The notes beneath the pieces are model-generated. The model searched no databases and had not been told where the DNA came from. It saw nothing but the letters and a program-made list of their open reading frames with translations. A stretch of 64,000 nucleotides of DNA from Marinomonas sp. TW1. GTDB lineage: Bacteria; Pseudomonadota; Gammaproteobacteria; Pseudomonadales; Marinomonadaceae. The stretch spans positions 62,001-126,000 of the forward strand of contig NZ_JSEE01000010.1 in the NCBI RefSeq assembly GCF_001625355.1, in the 5' to 3' direction. Positions 9,858 to 19,494 of this stretch are shown here, piece by piece (within the stretch, counting starts at the first letter, position 1; every line of letters begins with the position of its first letter). The position numbers and the translations under genes are program-made.

Positions 9858-10925
9858 ATGTCTGTATTGTGGGTACTTGGCGCAGGTCAACTTGGCGCCA
9901 TGCTAAAACACGCTGGCACACCATTAGGCTTAGACATTCGTCCAGTGGATATTGAAAGCCATGACACCTTACCTTTGCAAGCCGACGACATTGTCACGGC
10001 AGAGCGCGAAGACTGGCCACAAACCGATGCGACTAAGCAACTTGCCTCTCACGCTAATTTCGTGAATCTGTCGACCTTTCCACAGTTGGCTGATCGTCTA
10101 ACGCAAAAGCAATGGATTGATAAGCTCGAGCTGGCGACGGCACCTTGGTTTCCGGTAGAAGACGACAGCAATGCGGATTATGCCCACCAAACTCTTGGCG
10201 AACGTGTTCTTATGAAACGCCGTCGTGGTGGCTATGACGGCAAAGGTCAGTACTGGTTAAAGCAAGCAGAAGGGACAGAAATCCCGGACGATTGGAAAGG
10301 CCAAGCCATTGCCGAACAAGCCATTAACTTTGACGAAGAAGTGTCAATCGTCGGTGTACGTGGCGCCAATGGTGAAACACACTTTTACCCACTTACCCTA
10401 AACCTGCATATTAATGGCATTCTGTACGCGTCCATTTCTCCCCTAGAACGTCTCGCACCATTGCAAAGTAAAGCCGAAGCAATGCTAGGTAAACTGATGG
10501 ACGCACTAGACTACGTAGGTGTAATGGCAATGGAATGCTTCCGCGTTGGTGACGAGTTGCTGATCAATGAATTGGCCCCACGTGTTCACAACAGTGGACA
10601 CTGGACACAAGCAGGCGCCAGTGTCAGTCAATTTGAAAACCATGTTCGCGCCGTGAGTGGACTGCCTTTGTCACCGGCAGAAATCAAAGGTCAAAGCATG
10701 ATGGTGAACCTAATAGGCGTGCCGGTGGATTACCAATGGCTAAACATTCAAGGGCTTGAGCTGTACTGGTACCAAAAAGAAGTACGTCCAGGTCGCAAAG
10801 TCGGCCATCTTAACTTTTGCTCAAACCAGCTTAGCGTTCTTCAAAATGCTCTACAAAGCTTATCATTACCTGCCCCTTACCCTGAGGCACTAGACTGGCT
10901 GAATAAAAATTTACCCACCGACTAA
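9858..10925 (+). CDS. purK: 5-(carboxyamino)imidazole ribonucleotide synthase
   Basis: A 355-residue ATP-grasp enzyme that carboxylates AIR with bicarbonate and ATP to give N5-CAIR, the PurE substrate. It opens with the glycine-rich VLGAGQLGAML. It continues with the ATP-grasp features LMKRRRGGYDGKGQYWL, EEVSIVGVRG and LINELAPRVHNSGHWTQAG, the last holding metal-binding glutamate and asparagine. Length and motif order are typical of PurK. It directly follows purE in the usual purEK operon, and a weak hairpin follows it. Confidence 0.96.
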   Translation: MSVLWVLGAGQLGAMLKHAGTPLGLDIRPVDIESHDTLPLQADDIVTAEREDWPQTDATKQLASHANFVNLSTFPQLADRLTQKQWIDKLELATAPWFPVEDDSNADYAHQTLGERVLMKRRRGGYDGKGQYWLKQAEGTEIPDDWKGQAIAEQAINFDEEVSIVGVRGANGETHFYPLTLNLHINGILYASISPLERLAPLQSKAEAMLGKLMDALDYVGVMAMECFRVGDELLINELAPRVHNSGHWTQAGASVSQFENHVRAVSGLPLSPAEIKGQSMMVNLIGVPVDYQWLNIQGLELYWYQKEVRPGRKVGHLNFCSNQLSVLQNALQSLSLPAPYPEALDWLNKNLPTD

Positions 10926-10934
10926 CCCTCTTCC

Positions 10935-10965
10935 ATAACATGCTGCACCCTCTGTGGCATGTTAT
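10935..10965 (+). terminator. Possible terminator after purK
   Basis: ATAACATGC ... GCATGTTAT forms a 9-bp stem with a 13-base loop, followed by TTACTCTT. It is weaker than the other terminators in the window. Confidence 0.45.
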
Positions 10966-11167
10966 TTACTCTTCACGTTATCAAACCGTCCAATCTTGCA
11001 AAAAAATGTCTAGAAATTTGCAAATAATGAAGATTATATCTTGTTATGTTTTCAAAACTCCTTATTCTAAAAGTACGAATTAAGCCTTCCGACTGAAGCT
11101 CATTCAGCACAAAAAAGGCAGCACTAATAAAAAAACAGCACGCTACGATGCTGATAAGGAACCTTGA

Positions 11168-11641
11168 ATGAACCATATTGAACTTGATTGCTATGATTGG
11201 CGGCTATTGCGTGCCTTACAAGAAAATGCCCGACTCACCAATGTGGCACTGTCTGAGCAGGTCAACCTTTCCCCTTCCCAATGTTCAAGACGTCTACAAA
11301 GGCTAGAACAAAGCAACTTAATCGAGGCTTACTTTACACAACTCAATGCCACAGAACTGGGTTATCATGTCACGGCCTTTGTGAACATCACCCTAGACAA
11401 GGGCAATAAAGAAGCCGACCATCATTTTAAAGAAGCCATTGCGGCCATGCCGAAAGTACTAGAATGCTATTCCGTCAGTGGCGATGCTGACTATTGGCTC
11501 AGAGTGATTAGTGAGGACTTACCTTCGCTTTCCGATTTTCTTAATGAATCCATTTCAGCCTTACCGAGCGTACGCAACCTAACGTCCACACTGGTACTGA
11601 ACCGCATTAAAAACGCCCCATCCATTCCCTTACCGAACTAG
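11168..11641 (+). CDS. Lrp/AsnC family transcriptional regulator
   Basis: A 157-residue feast/famine regulator. The N-terminal helix-turn-helix (about 8-60) reads LDCYDWRLLRALQENARLT, then LSPSQCSRRLQRLE with the recognition helix. A C-terminal RAM domain (about 70-145) includes VSGDADYWLRVI, the amino-acid sensing fold. Family members act as octamers or dimers that respond to an amino acid. It is convergent with an MFS transporter, and the target is not evident from context; the aminotransferase is 2.8 kb away. It is a typical AsnC-like paralog rather than global Lrp, which is longer and more conserved. Confidence 0.9.
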   Translation: MNHIELDCYDWRLLRALQENARLTNVALSEQVNLSPSQCSRRLQRLEQSNLIEAYFTQLNATELGYHVTAFVNITLDKGNKEADHHFKEAIAAMPKVLECYSVSGDADYWLRVISEDLPSLSDFLNESISALPSVRNLTSTLVLNRIKNAPSIPLPN

Positions 11642-11667
11642 TGGCTGCACCATAAAAGAAGTTCAAT

Positions 11668-11693
11668 GTGTAAGAGTCGCATCACTCTTACAC
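11668..11693. terminator. Hairpin between the convergent lrp-like and MFS genes
   Basis: GTGTAAGAGT-CGCATC-ACTCTTACAC is a perfect 10-bp stem at the convergent junction, with no T tract on either side. It may still act as a bidirectional stop. Confidence 0.5.
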
Positions 11694-12958
11694 TAAGCCT
11701 CTGGTAAACGAACCACGACCAAAACCCCCATCAATGCCAACAAAGAAAACACCAGCACCAAAGCTGGTAATGAAATTAAATTGGTTAAAAGACCAAAAAC
11801 ACTCATCACCAATAACATGATGCCGATCACAGTGTTACTAACCGCCACGTACTCCGTTCTATCATTTCCTTCCGCCAAATCCACTAGATACGTTTTACGT
11901 CCAATACGCACGCCCTGATGAGCCACACACAAAATAAAGTACAAGGTAGGCATAAACCAAACCATCCCCGAAAAATCAGGAAACAACCACATGACAACGA
12001 ATAACATCACACCCGCTAACACACCAAGCAAGGTAGAAAACATCATAACCTGACGGCTAGAATAGTCTGAAAAACGCCCCCAGAAGGGCGAAGAAAGTAA
12101 AGACGCTAAACCGCTCGCCGCCATAAACGCCCCTAATACCCATAAGCCGTTGCCCAAATGCTGCTGAGCAATCAACACATAATAGGGAGCACTCAGAGCA
12201 GTACACAGCAATAGCGAACGAGCGATAACAAAGGTTCGAAACGACGCATTGGTTTTCAGTAGAGAAAGGCTGGCCAACAATTGCCAAAAACGCACAGGAG
12301 TTTGATCAACGTCACTCCTAGGCTCATCAATCAGAGCATATACCATGGCGGCAAAACACCAGACTAAAGCACCAATAATCAAACTAGTGGCGTAAAAAAC
12401 CGTATTACCTTCCAGTTCAAAATAACCACTGAACACCATTGTTAACGCCACACCCAATGTGATCAGACCAGCGGCACTGGCAGCCCAACCCGATACTCGG
12501 CCACGCCGACCTTTAGAAATGGTTTTACCTAAGACATCCTTAGAGGTAATGGAATTCAACCCGCGCGCTAAACTGAACACCACCATTAGCACAATCACAC
12601 ACCACCCCGCGGTGGCACCTTCCAACAACAGAGCAACCACACCAATCAACACCACACACAAGGCTTGTAACACACTCCCCGTCACCCAAAGCCATTTTCG
12701 TAATGCCACTCGACGAATGTAACTGGCCATCAGCAATTGCGGCAATAAAGAACCGGATTCACGAATCGGCACCAGCCAGCCCAGCAAATACACTGGCACG
12801 CCAACACCTTGTAAAATCCACGGCAAGGTCACCTTAGGATTGATTAAAGCATCACCAAGATTGATCAATAACTGTGACCAAACCAGCTTTTTCACACTGT
12901 CTGACTCATTTTGTTTCGACTTAGACAAACTATCCTGCTTCGCACTTACTTGCGACAT
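11693..12958 (-). CDS. Major facilitator superfamily transporter
   Basis: A 421-residue polytopic inner-membrane protein with about 12 hydrophobic segments. LGDALINPKVTLPWILQGVG and LGWLVPIRESGSLLPQLL mark the first two helices, and SKGRRGRVSGWAAS with WGRFSDYSSRQVM fits the MFS cytoplasmic loops. The substrate is not known. ATG 12958 is chosen; a TTG at 12970 lies too close to AGGA. The protein resembles uncharacterised MFS permeases often annotated without substrate. It stands alone on the minus strand, convergent with the Lrp-like regulator. Confidence 0.8.
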   Translation of the reverse strand: MSQVSAKQDSLSKSKQNESDSVKKLVWSQLLINLGDALINPKVTLPWILQGVGVPVYLLGWLVPIRESGSLLPQLLMASYIRRVALRKWLWVTGSVLQALCVVLIGVVALLLEGATAGWCVIVLMVVFSLARGLNSITSKDVLGKTISKGRRGRVSGWAASAAGLITLGVALTMVFSGYFELEGNTVFYATSLIIGALVWCFAAMVYALIDEPRSDVDQTPVRFWQLLASLSLLKTNASFRTFVIARSLLLCTALSAPYYVLIAQQHLGNGLWVLGAFMAASGLASLLSSPFWGRFSDYSSRQVMMFSTLLGVLAGVMLFVVMWLFPDFSGMVWFMPTLYFILCVAHQGVRIGRKTYLVDLAEGNDRTEYVAVSNTVIGIMLLVMSVFGLLTNLISLPALVLVFSLLALMGVLVVVRLPEA

Positions 12959-13057
12959 CCACAACCCCAATTTCCTACCATCATCTCAATAGCATAGCAT
13001 GCCTGCAAAACCATAAGGCGAAACAATTGAGAGGAAAACAGACCGCAGCGATAAGCA

Positions 13058-14254
13058 CTAAACGCCAGCCTTAAACTCCGCCCGAATCATCCAGTTTCTT
13101 GGCGTTAACGACACATCACAGAAAGCGCCTATGTCCACTTGATAACCCTGCTCTTGTAAGTAAATAGCACGGTCTAATATCAGCCAATATTCCAAGGCAG
13201 GACGGAATAATTGGCTAATGGCTTGTTGCTTTTGCAGTTCTTGATAGCGCGATTGTGCGGCGTGTTGAAAATCCTCAAACGGATGTTGAGAGATTAGATG
13301 TGTCAGTTGCTTTTGTTCAGCAGCCCAATGACAAAATCCGACAAAGCCCTGACTTAACAAGCCTTTTTGGATAGAAGGTACAGCAAGATATTGGTCTGTT
13401 TGTCGCACGTGACGCTGCCAAAGATCGAACCCTAAACGGTAGGTGAGTTCTTGCCTTTGCAATCTCTGCTCTCTGGCACCAGCCGTCGCCACCTGTTTTA
13501 CCGCCAGTTTCAGGTCGGCTTTGCGTAAAGTCAGCCTGGACTGACCGGCAGTCATGGATAAAGGGTGGTAGGTGTCCGCTTGGGTAAGATGATAGCAACA
13601 AGGGGCAATACAGACATGCGGTATGTTATGATGACTAACTTGCTCCAGCAATACTCTGTGCAAATCGCCACAGGCATGCAATGCCACTACCGCTTGAGTC
13701 GATTCTAACGACACCACAGAAGTGTTTTTCAGCACGTCCACACAGTCAAAACTTTGCTTAAGAGCAAGCTGCTGCGCTTTTTGTTGGCCTGCGTCACATA
13801 AGCTCTGTTGCCACTCAACACTGATCACCTGCTTATTCCCTTGATACGCCAGATATTTACCAAGATGGCCTTTGCCTGCGCACCACTCCGTATAATGATC
13901 AACTAGTGGTGTGCGGGCCGCGAAGGCGTCAATCTGCAACCATTTACGCCCTTTAATGCCTGTTGAAAGATAAGCGGGGGCTTGAGCAAAAGTTTGTCTG
14001 ACCGTTTCAACCGCTAAGGTAGGCTGTTGCCAAGCCAATCCTGACGCCAAACTGGGCAGTAAATCAACCATCTCTGCAAGCTGCTTAGCATCATCCGGTG
14101 TCACTTTTTGTTGAGCCTTTAGCCAACTGGCTAAAGCAGGGTAAGCCTGAAGCCAAGGCAAGGTTAGACAGGCAAAACTGTCGAATTGCCACAGCGCTTT
14201 ATGTTGATGCAACCACTGATCTATGGCTTTAAAACGAGTTTGAAGATGACTCAT
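13058..14254 (-). CDS. SAM-dependent methyltransferase-domain protein (METTL25-like)
   Basis: A 398-residue protein with a central Rossmann methyltransferase motif, YTEWCAGKGHLGKYLAYQG (about residues 122-140), followed by the acidic strand ISVEW. Further motifs are VVALHACGDLHR and IAPCCYH; these fit the methyltransferase domain (Pfam PF13679) shared with eukaryotic METTL25-type proteins. The C-terminal 150 residues are helical and have no motif I recognise. No substrate is known for the bacterial members as far as I can say. It is a single gene, divergent from the aminotransferase with a 156-bp gap. Confidence 0.75.
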   Translation of the reverse strand: MSHLQTRFKAIDQWLHQHKALWQFDSFACLTLPWLQAYPALASWLKAQQKVTPDDAKQLAEMVDLLPSLASGLAWQQPTLAVETVRQTFAQAPAYLSTGIKGRKWLQIDAFAARTPLVDHYTEWCAGKGHLGKYLAYQGNKQVISVEWQQSLCDAGQQKAQQLALKQSFDCVDVLKNTSVVSLESTQAVVALHACGDLHRVLLEQVSHHNIPHVCIAPCCYHLTQADTYHPLSMTAGQSRLTLRKADLKLAVKQVATAGAREQRLQRQELTYRLGFDLWQRHVRQTDQYLAVPSIQKGLLSQGFVGFCHWAAEQKQLTHLISQHPFEDFQHAAQSRYQELQKQQAISQLFRPALEYWLILDRAIYLQEQGYQVDIGAFCDVSLTPRNWMIRAEFKAGV

Positions 14255-14410
14255 ATGTTGACGTGTTTACGCGACCGATTAAAGTGTCTTGATTTCTTGA
14301 CAGTGAGTGTGGAATTTCCCTTTTGATTGCATTGTATTTTGCCATAAATACGGCAGAATGACGTATTGTTTATTACAACGAAAAATACACACAAGGACTC
14401 CAATTAAATC

Positions 14411-15607
14411 ATGTTTAAGCATCTTCAAGTCGTACCTGGCGATCCACTTTTAGCCCTCATCATCGCCCACCAAAAAGACACCAATCCAAACAAAATAGAC
14501 CTTGGCGTCGGTGTCTATAAAGACGATAACGGTAAAACACCTATTTTAAATAGTGTGAAAAAAGCGGAAGCCATTTTGCTTGAGCAAGAAGAGTCTAAAA
14601 GTTACTTAGGCATTTATGGTGCGGCTGAATTTGAAGCCATTATTCAAAATCTTATCTTGGGCGACAACAACCCTCTAATCACCTCTGGCCGTATTCGTTC
14701 CACCCAAACACCAGGTGGCACTGGCGCGTTAAAAGTGGCTGCGGATTTCATCAGCGCCAATCTGCCTGACGCTCGCCTTTGGGTAAGCGATCCTACCTGG
14801 GGAAATCACGAATCCATCTTTAACTCGGCAGGTGTGGAAGTGACGCCATACCCATATTACGATCCAACAACAAATGGTCTGCGCTTTGACGATATGATGA
14901 CCAAGCTGGAAACCGAAGCCAAAGCAGGTGACGTGTTGTTATTACACGCTTGCTGTCACAACCCAACAGGGATTGATTTGCAATTAGAACAATGGAAAGT
15001 CATTACCGATTTCGTTAAGCGTCGTGGTTTATTGCCATTGGTCGATGCCGCTTACCAAGGCTTCGGGGACGGTTTGGATGAAGACTTAGCAGGCCTACGC
15101 CATATGGCAGCCAACGTGGATAACATGCTGATTGCGAACTCTTTCTCGAAAAACTTCGGCATTTATCGCGAGCGTTGCGGCGGCCTAAGCGTGATCGCCA
15201 CGACTTCTTCAGAAGCCGATGCGGCGTTCTCTATCGTAGGTCAAGCCATTCGAGCTAACTACTCTATGCCACCAGCCCATGGTGCGGCCGTGGTTTACAC
15301 CATCATGAGTCACCCTGAACTGAAAACAGAATGGGAACAAGAAGTGACAGAGATGCGAAACCGTATCAATGGCTTGCGCGAAAAGCTCGTCACCAAACTG
15401 GCAAAATCAGGGGTTAGTAAAGACTTTAGTTTTATTAAAGACCAGCGCGGTATGTTCTCTTACTCCGGTTTGACCCTAGAGCAAGTACGTCGCCTACGCA
15501 GCGAGTTTTCGATTTACATTGCCGATACAGGCCGTATGAGCGTAGCAGGCGTTAGCGATGACAACATCGATTACTTATGCGAAAGCATTGCCGAAGTCGT
15601 TGGTTAA
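14411..15607 (+). CDS. Aromatic/aspartate amino acid aminotransferase (PLP, class I)
   Basis: A 398-residue class I aminotransferase of the AspC/TyrB group that transfers amino groups between aspartate or aromatic amino acids and 2-oxoglutarate. IDLGVGVYKDDNGKTPIL is the N-terminal signature, TQTPGGTGALKVAADF binds the cofactor phosphate, and HACCHNPTG, VDAAYQGFGDGLDED and SFSKNFGIYRERCG (PLP lysine at about 247) follow. Sequence alone does not separate TyrB from AspC. It stands alone with its own terminator, shared with the opposing UPF0149 gene. Confidence 0.92.
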   Translation: MFKHLQVVPGDPLLALIIAHQKDTNPNKIDLGVGVYKDDNGKTPILNSVKKAEAILLEQEESKSYLGIYGAAEFEAIIQNLILGDNNPLITSGRIRSTQTPGGTGALKVAADFISANLPDARLWVSDPTWGNHESIFNSAGVEVTPYPYYDPTTNGLRFDDMMTKLETEAKAGDVLLLHACCHNPTGIDLQLEQWKVITDFVKRRGLLPLVDAAYQGFGDGLDEDLAGLRHMAANVDNMLIANSFSKNFGIYRERCGGLSVIATTSSEADAAFSIVGQAIRANYSMPPAHGAAVVYTIMSHPELKTEWEQEVTEMRNRINGLREKLVTKLAKSGVSKDFSFIKDQRGMFSYSGLTLEQVRRLRSEFSIYIADTGRMSVAGVSDDNIDYLCESIAEVVG

Positions 15608-15634
15608 AGCCAATCAAGATTAGGTAGAAAGCAT

Positions 15635-15672
15635 AAAAAAGCGGAGCAATAGTAAGTTGCTCCGCTTTTTTT
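15635..15672. terminator. Bidirectional terminator
   Basis: AAAAAAGCGGAGCAA-TAGTAAG-TTGCTCCGCTTTTTT serves both the aminotransferase (plus) and the UPF0149 gene (minus), with T tracts in both orientations. Confidence 0.92.
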
Positions 15673-15692
15673 GATTCATTAAGCTGTAACCA

Positions 15693-16307
15693 TCAATGCA
15701 AAATACGGGTGTCCGAGGCATTTTCACCCACCTGCATTTCAGGGTGATAATGTTGAATCAAGCGCTGCACGGAAGGCTCGATCATTTCTCGCCAGAAGCT
15801 CACTTCTTGTTCCATCATTTTATTCAGTTTGGCGATGCCCGCATCCGTGCCAAACAATCTCACTGGCGCGAGAGCCTCATCAAAGAAATCGCGATCACCA
15901 CCGATACCAACGCCAAGTAATTTTGCGCCGCGCACAAAGCCAGCACACCATTCTTCCACGAGTATTTTAGATTCGCCTTCGTATTCTTGTTCCAGATACA
16001 CTGGACTGAACTCACCGAACAGCAGACTGTTCATCGCTTCCATATACATGATCAACACTAAACTGAGGAACTCATCTTCTTCCTCAGCAGACTCCCAAAC
16101 AGGCTGATCTTCATCCGCCCCCCAAATGGCATTCAACCACAAATCGGGCTCTAGCTCTTTGGCTGAACAACCTAATGCCGTGAGAAATCCATCCAGCTCT
16201 GACACACAAAGCAGCGATCTGTCTGTGCCAAATTTCAGTAAGTAGTGATCGATTCTTTCGTACAACACTTCTTCACTGATAATTTCATCATCTATTTCTT
16301 CAGACAT
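15693..16307 (-). CDS. UPF0149 / YecA-like family protein
   Basis: A 204-residue, very acidic protein. CVSELDGFLTALGCSAKELEPDLWLNAIWG is split over the conserved UPF0149 core, with WCAGFVRGAKLLG further on. The C-terminal SEC-C zinc-binding tail found in E. coli YecA is absent. No molecular function is established for the family. It lies upstream of parE on the same strand but 69 bp past the parE end, so co-transcription from parE is possible. Confidence 0.8.
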   Translation of the reverse strand: MSEEIDDEIISEEVLYERIDHYLLKFGTDRSLLCVSELDGFLTALGCSAKELEPDLWLNAIWGADEDQPVWESAEEEDEFLSLVLIMYMEAMNSLLFGEFSPVYLEQEYEGESKILVEEWCAGFVRGAKLLGVGIGGDRDFFDEALAPVRLFGTDAGIAKLNKMMEQEVSFWREMIEPSVQRLIQHYHPEMQVGENASDTRILH

Positions 16308-16376
16308 TCACTTATTCCAATTCATTGGACGATACTCTAAGTTTAGCTCGCCTTACTCAAGACGAAAGGTTTTTTA

Positions 16377-18275
16377 CTAATCGACAATGGCTAAGTTTCC
16401 GTAAGTTTCCAACCAATTCTTACGGTCTCCTGCTCGCTTCTTAGATAACAACTTATCGAGTAATTCGTCAGTATCCAACTTATCTTCCATGGTTAATTGG
16501 ATTAAGCGACGCGTATCTGGCGCCATGGTGGTTTCACGTAACTGCGAAGGATTCATCTCCCCCAAACCTTTGAATCGCTGTACATTGGGTGTACTGCGTT
16601 TGTTCTCTGCGGCAATCTTATGCAGGATGATGTCTTTCTCTTCGTCATCTAATGCATAGTGAACTTCTTTGCCAACATCAATACGGTACAAAGGCGGCAT
16701 GGCCACAAACACATGACCATGATTTACGAGAGCGGGGAAATGACGAACAAACAAGGCGCAAATCAAAGTGGCAATGTGCAAACCATCCGAGTCCGCGTCG
16801 GCCAGAATACAGACCTTGCCATAACGCAAGCCACTCAGATCATCATCACTTGGATCCACGCCTAATGCGACAGAAATATCATGAATTTCTTGTGAGGCCA
16901 ACACTTGACCAGAATCGACTTCCCAAGAGTTCAAGATCTTACCACGCAACGGCAAAATGGCTTGAAAATCTTTTTCTCGGGCTTGCTTAGCGGAACCACC
17001 CGCCGAATCCCCTTCCACTAAGAAGAGTTCACTTCGAGTGGAGTCTTGACCCGCACAGTCCGCTAGTTTGCCAGGTAAGGCTGGGCCTTGAGTGACCTTT
17101 TTACGAACCACTTTTTTACTGGCTTTCAATCGTTTTTGAGCACTATTAATCACTAACTCAGCGATTTTTTTACCGTCTTCTACGTGCTTGTTTAACCATA
17201 AACTAAAGGCGTCTTTCACCGTCGCGGAAATGAAAGGCACAATTTGACGAGACGACAACCTTTCTTTGGTTTGACCTGAAAACTGCGGCTCTTGTAGCTT
17301 GGCGGATAAAACGTAACTACAACGATCCCACACATCTTCGGCCGTTAATTTGATGCCGCGGGGTAACAAGCTATGAAAGTCACAAAACTCACGGATCGCA
17401 TCCAATAAGCCGGTACGTAAACCATTCACATGGGTACCACCTTGTGCCGTTGGAATTAAGTTAACATAACTCTCTGTCACCAACTCGCCGCCTTCGGGCA
17501 GCCACTGTACCGCCCAATCTACGCCCTGTGTTTTCTCAGTCAGACCGCCGACAAATGGTCGCTCTGGCAATAAAACAAAGCCTTCATTCGCAGACGCCAG
17601 GTAATCATTCAAGCCTTCTTGGAAGAACCACTCTTCTCGCTCTTCTTCGCTACCACTCTGATCAATAAAGACCACATGCAACCCGGAACACAGAACCGCT
17701 TTGGCTTTTAACAAGTGTTTTAATCGAGATAGAGAGAATTTCGGACTGTCAAAGTACTTTGGATCGGCACTGAACTTGACCTTAGTCCCCGTATTTTTCT
17801 TACCAACGGTACCGATTTCTTTTAACTCAGAGGTTTTAAAACCATTCTCAAAGCCAATATGGTATTGAATGCCATTACGCTTGACCCACACTTCTAATGA
17901 GGTCGACAAGGCATTCACCACAGACACCCCCACACCGTGGAGACCACCTGAAAATTGGTAATTGTCACCAGAGAATTTACCACCAGCATGCAGCTTGGTC
18001 AGAATCAACTCGACCCCTGAGACGCCTTCTTCTGGGTGAATGTCCACAGGCATACCACGGCCATTGTCTTCTACACTCAATGAGCCATCTTTATATAAGA
18101 TGACCTCAATTCGATCGGCATGCTTTGCTAACGCTTCATCCACTGAGTTATCGATGACTTCTTGCCCAAGGTGGTTTGGGCGAGTCGTGTCCGTGTACAT
18201 TCCTGGACGTTTCTGTACTGGTTCTAATCCGCTGAGAACCTCGATCGATCCGGCGTTATATTCTTTTGCTGACAT
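16377..18275 (-). CDS. parE: DNA topoisomerase IV subunit B
   Basis: A 632-residue type IIA topoisomerase ATPase subunit; with ParC it unlinks replicated chromosomes. The GHKL ATPase reads GQEVIDNSVDEALA, VEDNGRGMPVDIHPEEG and GGLHGVGVSVVNALS. The TOPRIM domain has ELFLVEGDSAGGSAKQAR and ILADADSDGLHIATL, and QRFKGLGEMNPSQLRETTM is near the C-terminus. ATG 18275 gives the E. coli-like length (630 aa); TTG 18293 would add six residues. It sits downstream of yqiA as in enterics. parC is not in the window. Confidence 0.97.
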   Translation of the reverse strand: MSAKEYNAGSIEVLSGLEPVQKRPGMYTDTTRPNHLGQEVIDNSVDEALAKHADRIEVILYKDGSLSVEDNGRGMPVDIHPEEGVSGVELILTKLHAGGKFSGDNYQFSGGLHGVGVSVVNALSTSLEVWVKRNGIQYHIGFENGFKTSELKEIGTVGKKNTGTKVKFSADPKYFDSPKFSLSRLKHLLKAKAVLCSGLHVVFIDQSGSEEEREEWFFQEGLNDYLASANEGFVLLPERPFVGGLTEKTQGVDWAVQWLPEGGELVTESYVNLIPTAQGGTHVNGLRTGLLDAIREFCDFHSLLPRGIKLTAEDVWDRCSYVLSAKLQEPQFSGQTKERLSSRQIVPFISATVKDAFSLWLNKHVEDGKKIAELVINSAQKRLKASKKVVRKKVTQGPALPGKLADCAGQDSTRSELFLVEGDSAGGSAKQAREKDFQAILPLRGKILNSWEVDSGQVLASQEIHDISVALGVDPSDDDLSGLRYGKVCILADADSDGLHIATLICALFVRHFPALVNHGHVFVAMPPLYRIDVGKEVHYALDDEEKDIILHKIAAENKRSTPNVQRFKGLGEMNPSQLRETTMAPDTRRLIQLTMEDKLDTDELLDKLLSKKRAGDRKNWLETYGNLAIVD

Positions 18276-18406
18276 GCGAGTTTTTTCTTCCAATCAAACG
18301 ATACCAAACACAGGTTATCTGTATCGGCATTCAAACTTAATAACAATCTTCTGTGAGTCTATCATTGCTTCTACAAAGTTTAAAATAGTCCAATAAAAGC
18401 ATGATC

Positions 18407-18988
18407 TTAGTTGGTCATTATTTCAGCAAATCTAAAAATTTCAGTGCTGAAACGCTGAAAATCAGTGAAGCTATGATCGCCACCTTTTTCGTGCGTCAAT
18501 TTCGCCACACTAGGAAAGGCGTGTAATGCCGCTCGGTAGTCCAATACTTCATCACCTTCTTGCACCATTAACCAATAATGGTGCGATGTTGGTGCGGTCA
18601 CCACTAGCGCCTCTAATTCCCCCATGTGTTCATTGGTCAACTCATATTCATCATGTGTATAGGGGTTTCGTTGGGGACCTAAATAGTCTTTTAGTAGAAC
18701 CGGCGCTTGCATGGCAGGATTCACCAAAATGCTGTTAATGCCATACTTTTCCGTCAAATAGGTGGCATAAAAACCGCCCAAAGAGCTGCCAATTAAGGTG
18801 ACACCTTGAGATAGATTAGCCTCGATCAATGCTTCAAGTTGCTGTATGGCCACTTTAGGTTGCCAGGACAAGCGAGGGGAAATAAAAGCCTGCTCCATAT
18901 GAAAGGCGTGCGCGGCTTGCTTTAAGACATTGGCTTTATGGGAATGCTCTGAGCTGTTAAAACCATGAATGTAGATTAGAACGGCCAC
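18407..18988 (-). CDS. yqiA: YqiA-like alpha/beta-hydrolase (UPF0227 esterase)
   Basis: A 193-residue serine hydrolase. It has the N-terminal IYIHGFNSS oxyanion region, the nucleophile elbow IGSSLGGFYATYL (Ser about 69) and the C-terminal GGDHSF histidine. E. coli YqiA is an esterase on short acyl esters and thioesters; its physiological substrate is unclear. It lies upstream of parE and downstream of the DUF1249 gene. The cpdA gene usually found on its yqiB side is absent: only 24 bp separate it from yqiB. Confidence 0.9.
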   Translation of the reverse strand: MAVLIYIHGFNSSEHSHKANVLKQAAHAFHMEQAFISPRLSWQPKVAIQQLEALIEANLSQGVTLIGSSLGGFYATYLTEKYGINSILVNPAMQAPVLLKDYLGPQRNPYTHDEYELTNEHMGELEALVVTAPTSHHYWLMVQEGDEVLDYRAALHAFPSVAKLTHEKGGDHSFTDFQRFSTEIFRFAEIMTN

Positions 18989-19012
18989 TTAGCTCTCCTA
19001 AACAAATAAGGG

Positions 19013-19489
19013 TTAGGCAAATTGGAAAGGTAAAGGATTATTTAGCCTATGACCATGTTTCAAACAAAGCTCTAACAAATCCGCCAGTTGTTGATTCAGA
19101 CGAAATTTTTCATCTCGATGCAACATAGCATCATTTGGATAAGGATAAACCCCGCTGTACTGTCGATGGCCGTCAGTAATTTCCGCTATGCCCACATCAT
19201 GATATAAACGAATAGTGAGAGATAATGAGGTTTCAAACAATAGCGTATTTTGGGTTTGTGGACCAAACTCTAACGCCATTTCTGAGGTAAATTTACTTTC
19301 CTGTCCCAAAGTAAGACGCAAGCGACTTTCTTGATCACCGTTCGAATGAATTGAAAAATGCCATTCCACTGCCTCCTCTTGGCCACGCATAACCCGGCCA
19401 ATACGGCGATAATTCAACTCGCCGAGCAGCTGTAAGCTAACCAAATCTGGGACATATTGCTTGTTTGCTTTTTTCATCACTTCTGTCAT
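19013..19489 (-). CDS. yqiB: DUF1249 (YqiB-like) protein
   Basis: A 158-residue protein of the YqiB/DUF1249 family. Conserved parts are YVPDLVSLQLLGELNYRRI, LTIRLYHDVGIAEI and the C-terminal YPNDAMLHRDEKFRLNQQL. Function is unknown. It lies in the conserved nudF-to-parE neighbourhood, five bases after the acyltransferase gene, so it is almost certainly in one transcript with it. Confidence 0.85.
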   Translation of the reverse strand: MTEVMKKANKQYVPDLVSLQLLGELNYRRIGRVMRGQEEAVEWHFSIHSNGDQESRLRLTLGQESKFTSEMALEFGPQTQNTLLFETSLSLTIRLYHDVGIAEITDGHRQYSGVYPYPNDAMLHRDEKFRLNQQLADLLELCLKHGHRLNNPLPFQFA

Positions 19490-19494
19490 TCGAG

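Noticed and set aside
10973..11176. 67-codon minus-strand frame with a hydrophobic start
   Set aside because: It overlaps the lrp-like start region; the hydrophobic stretch is explained by AT-rich intergenic DNA, and no ribosome site was found.
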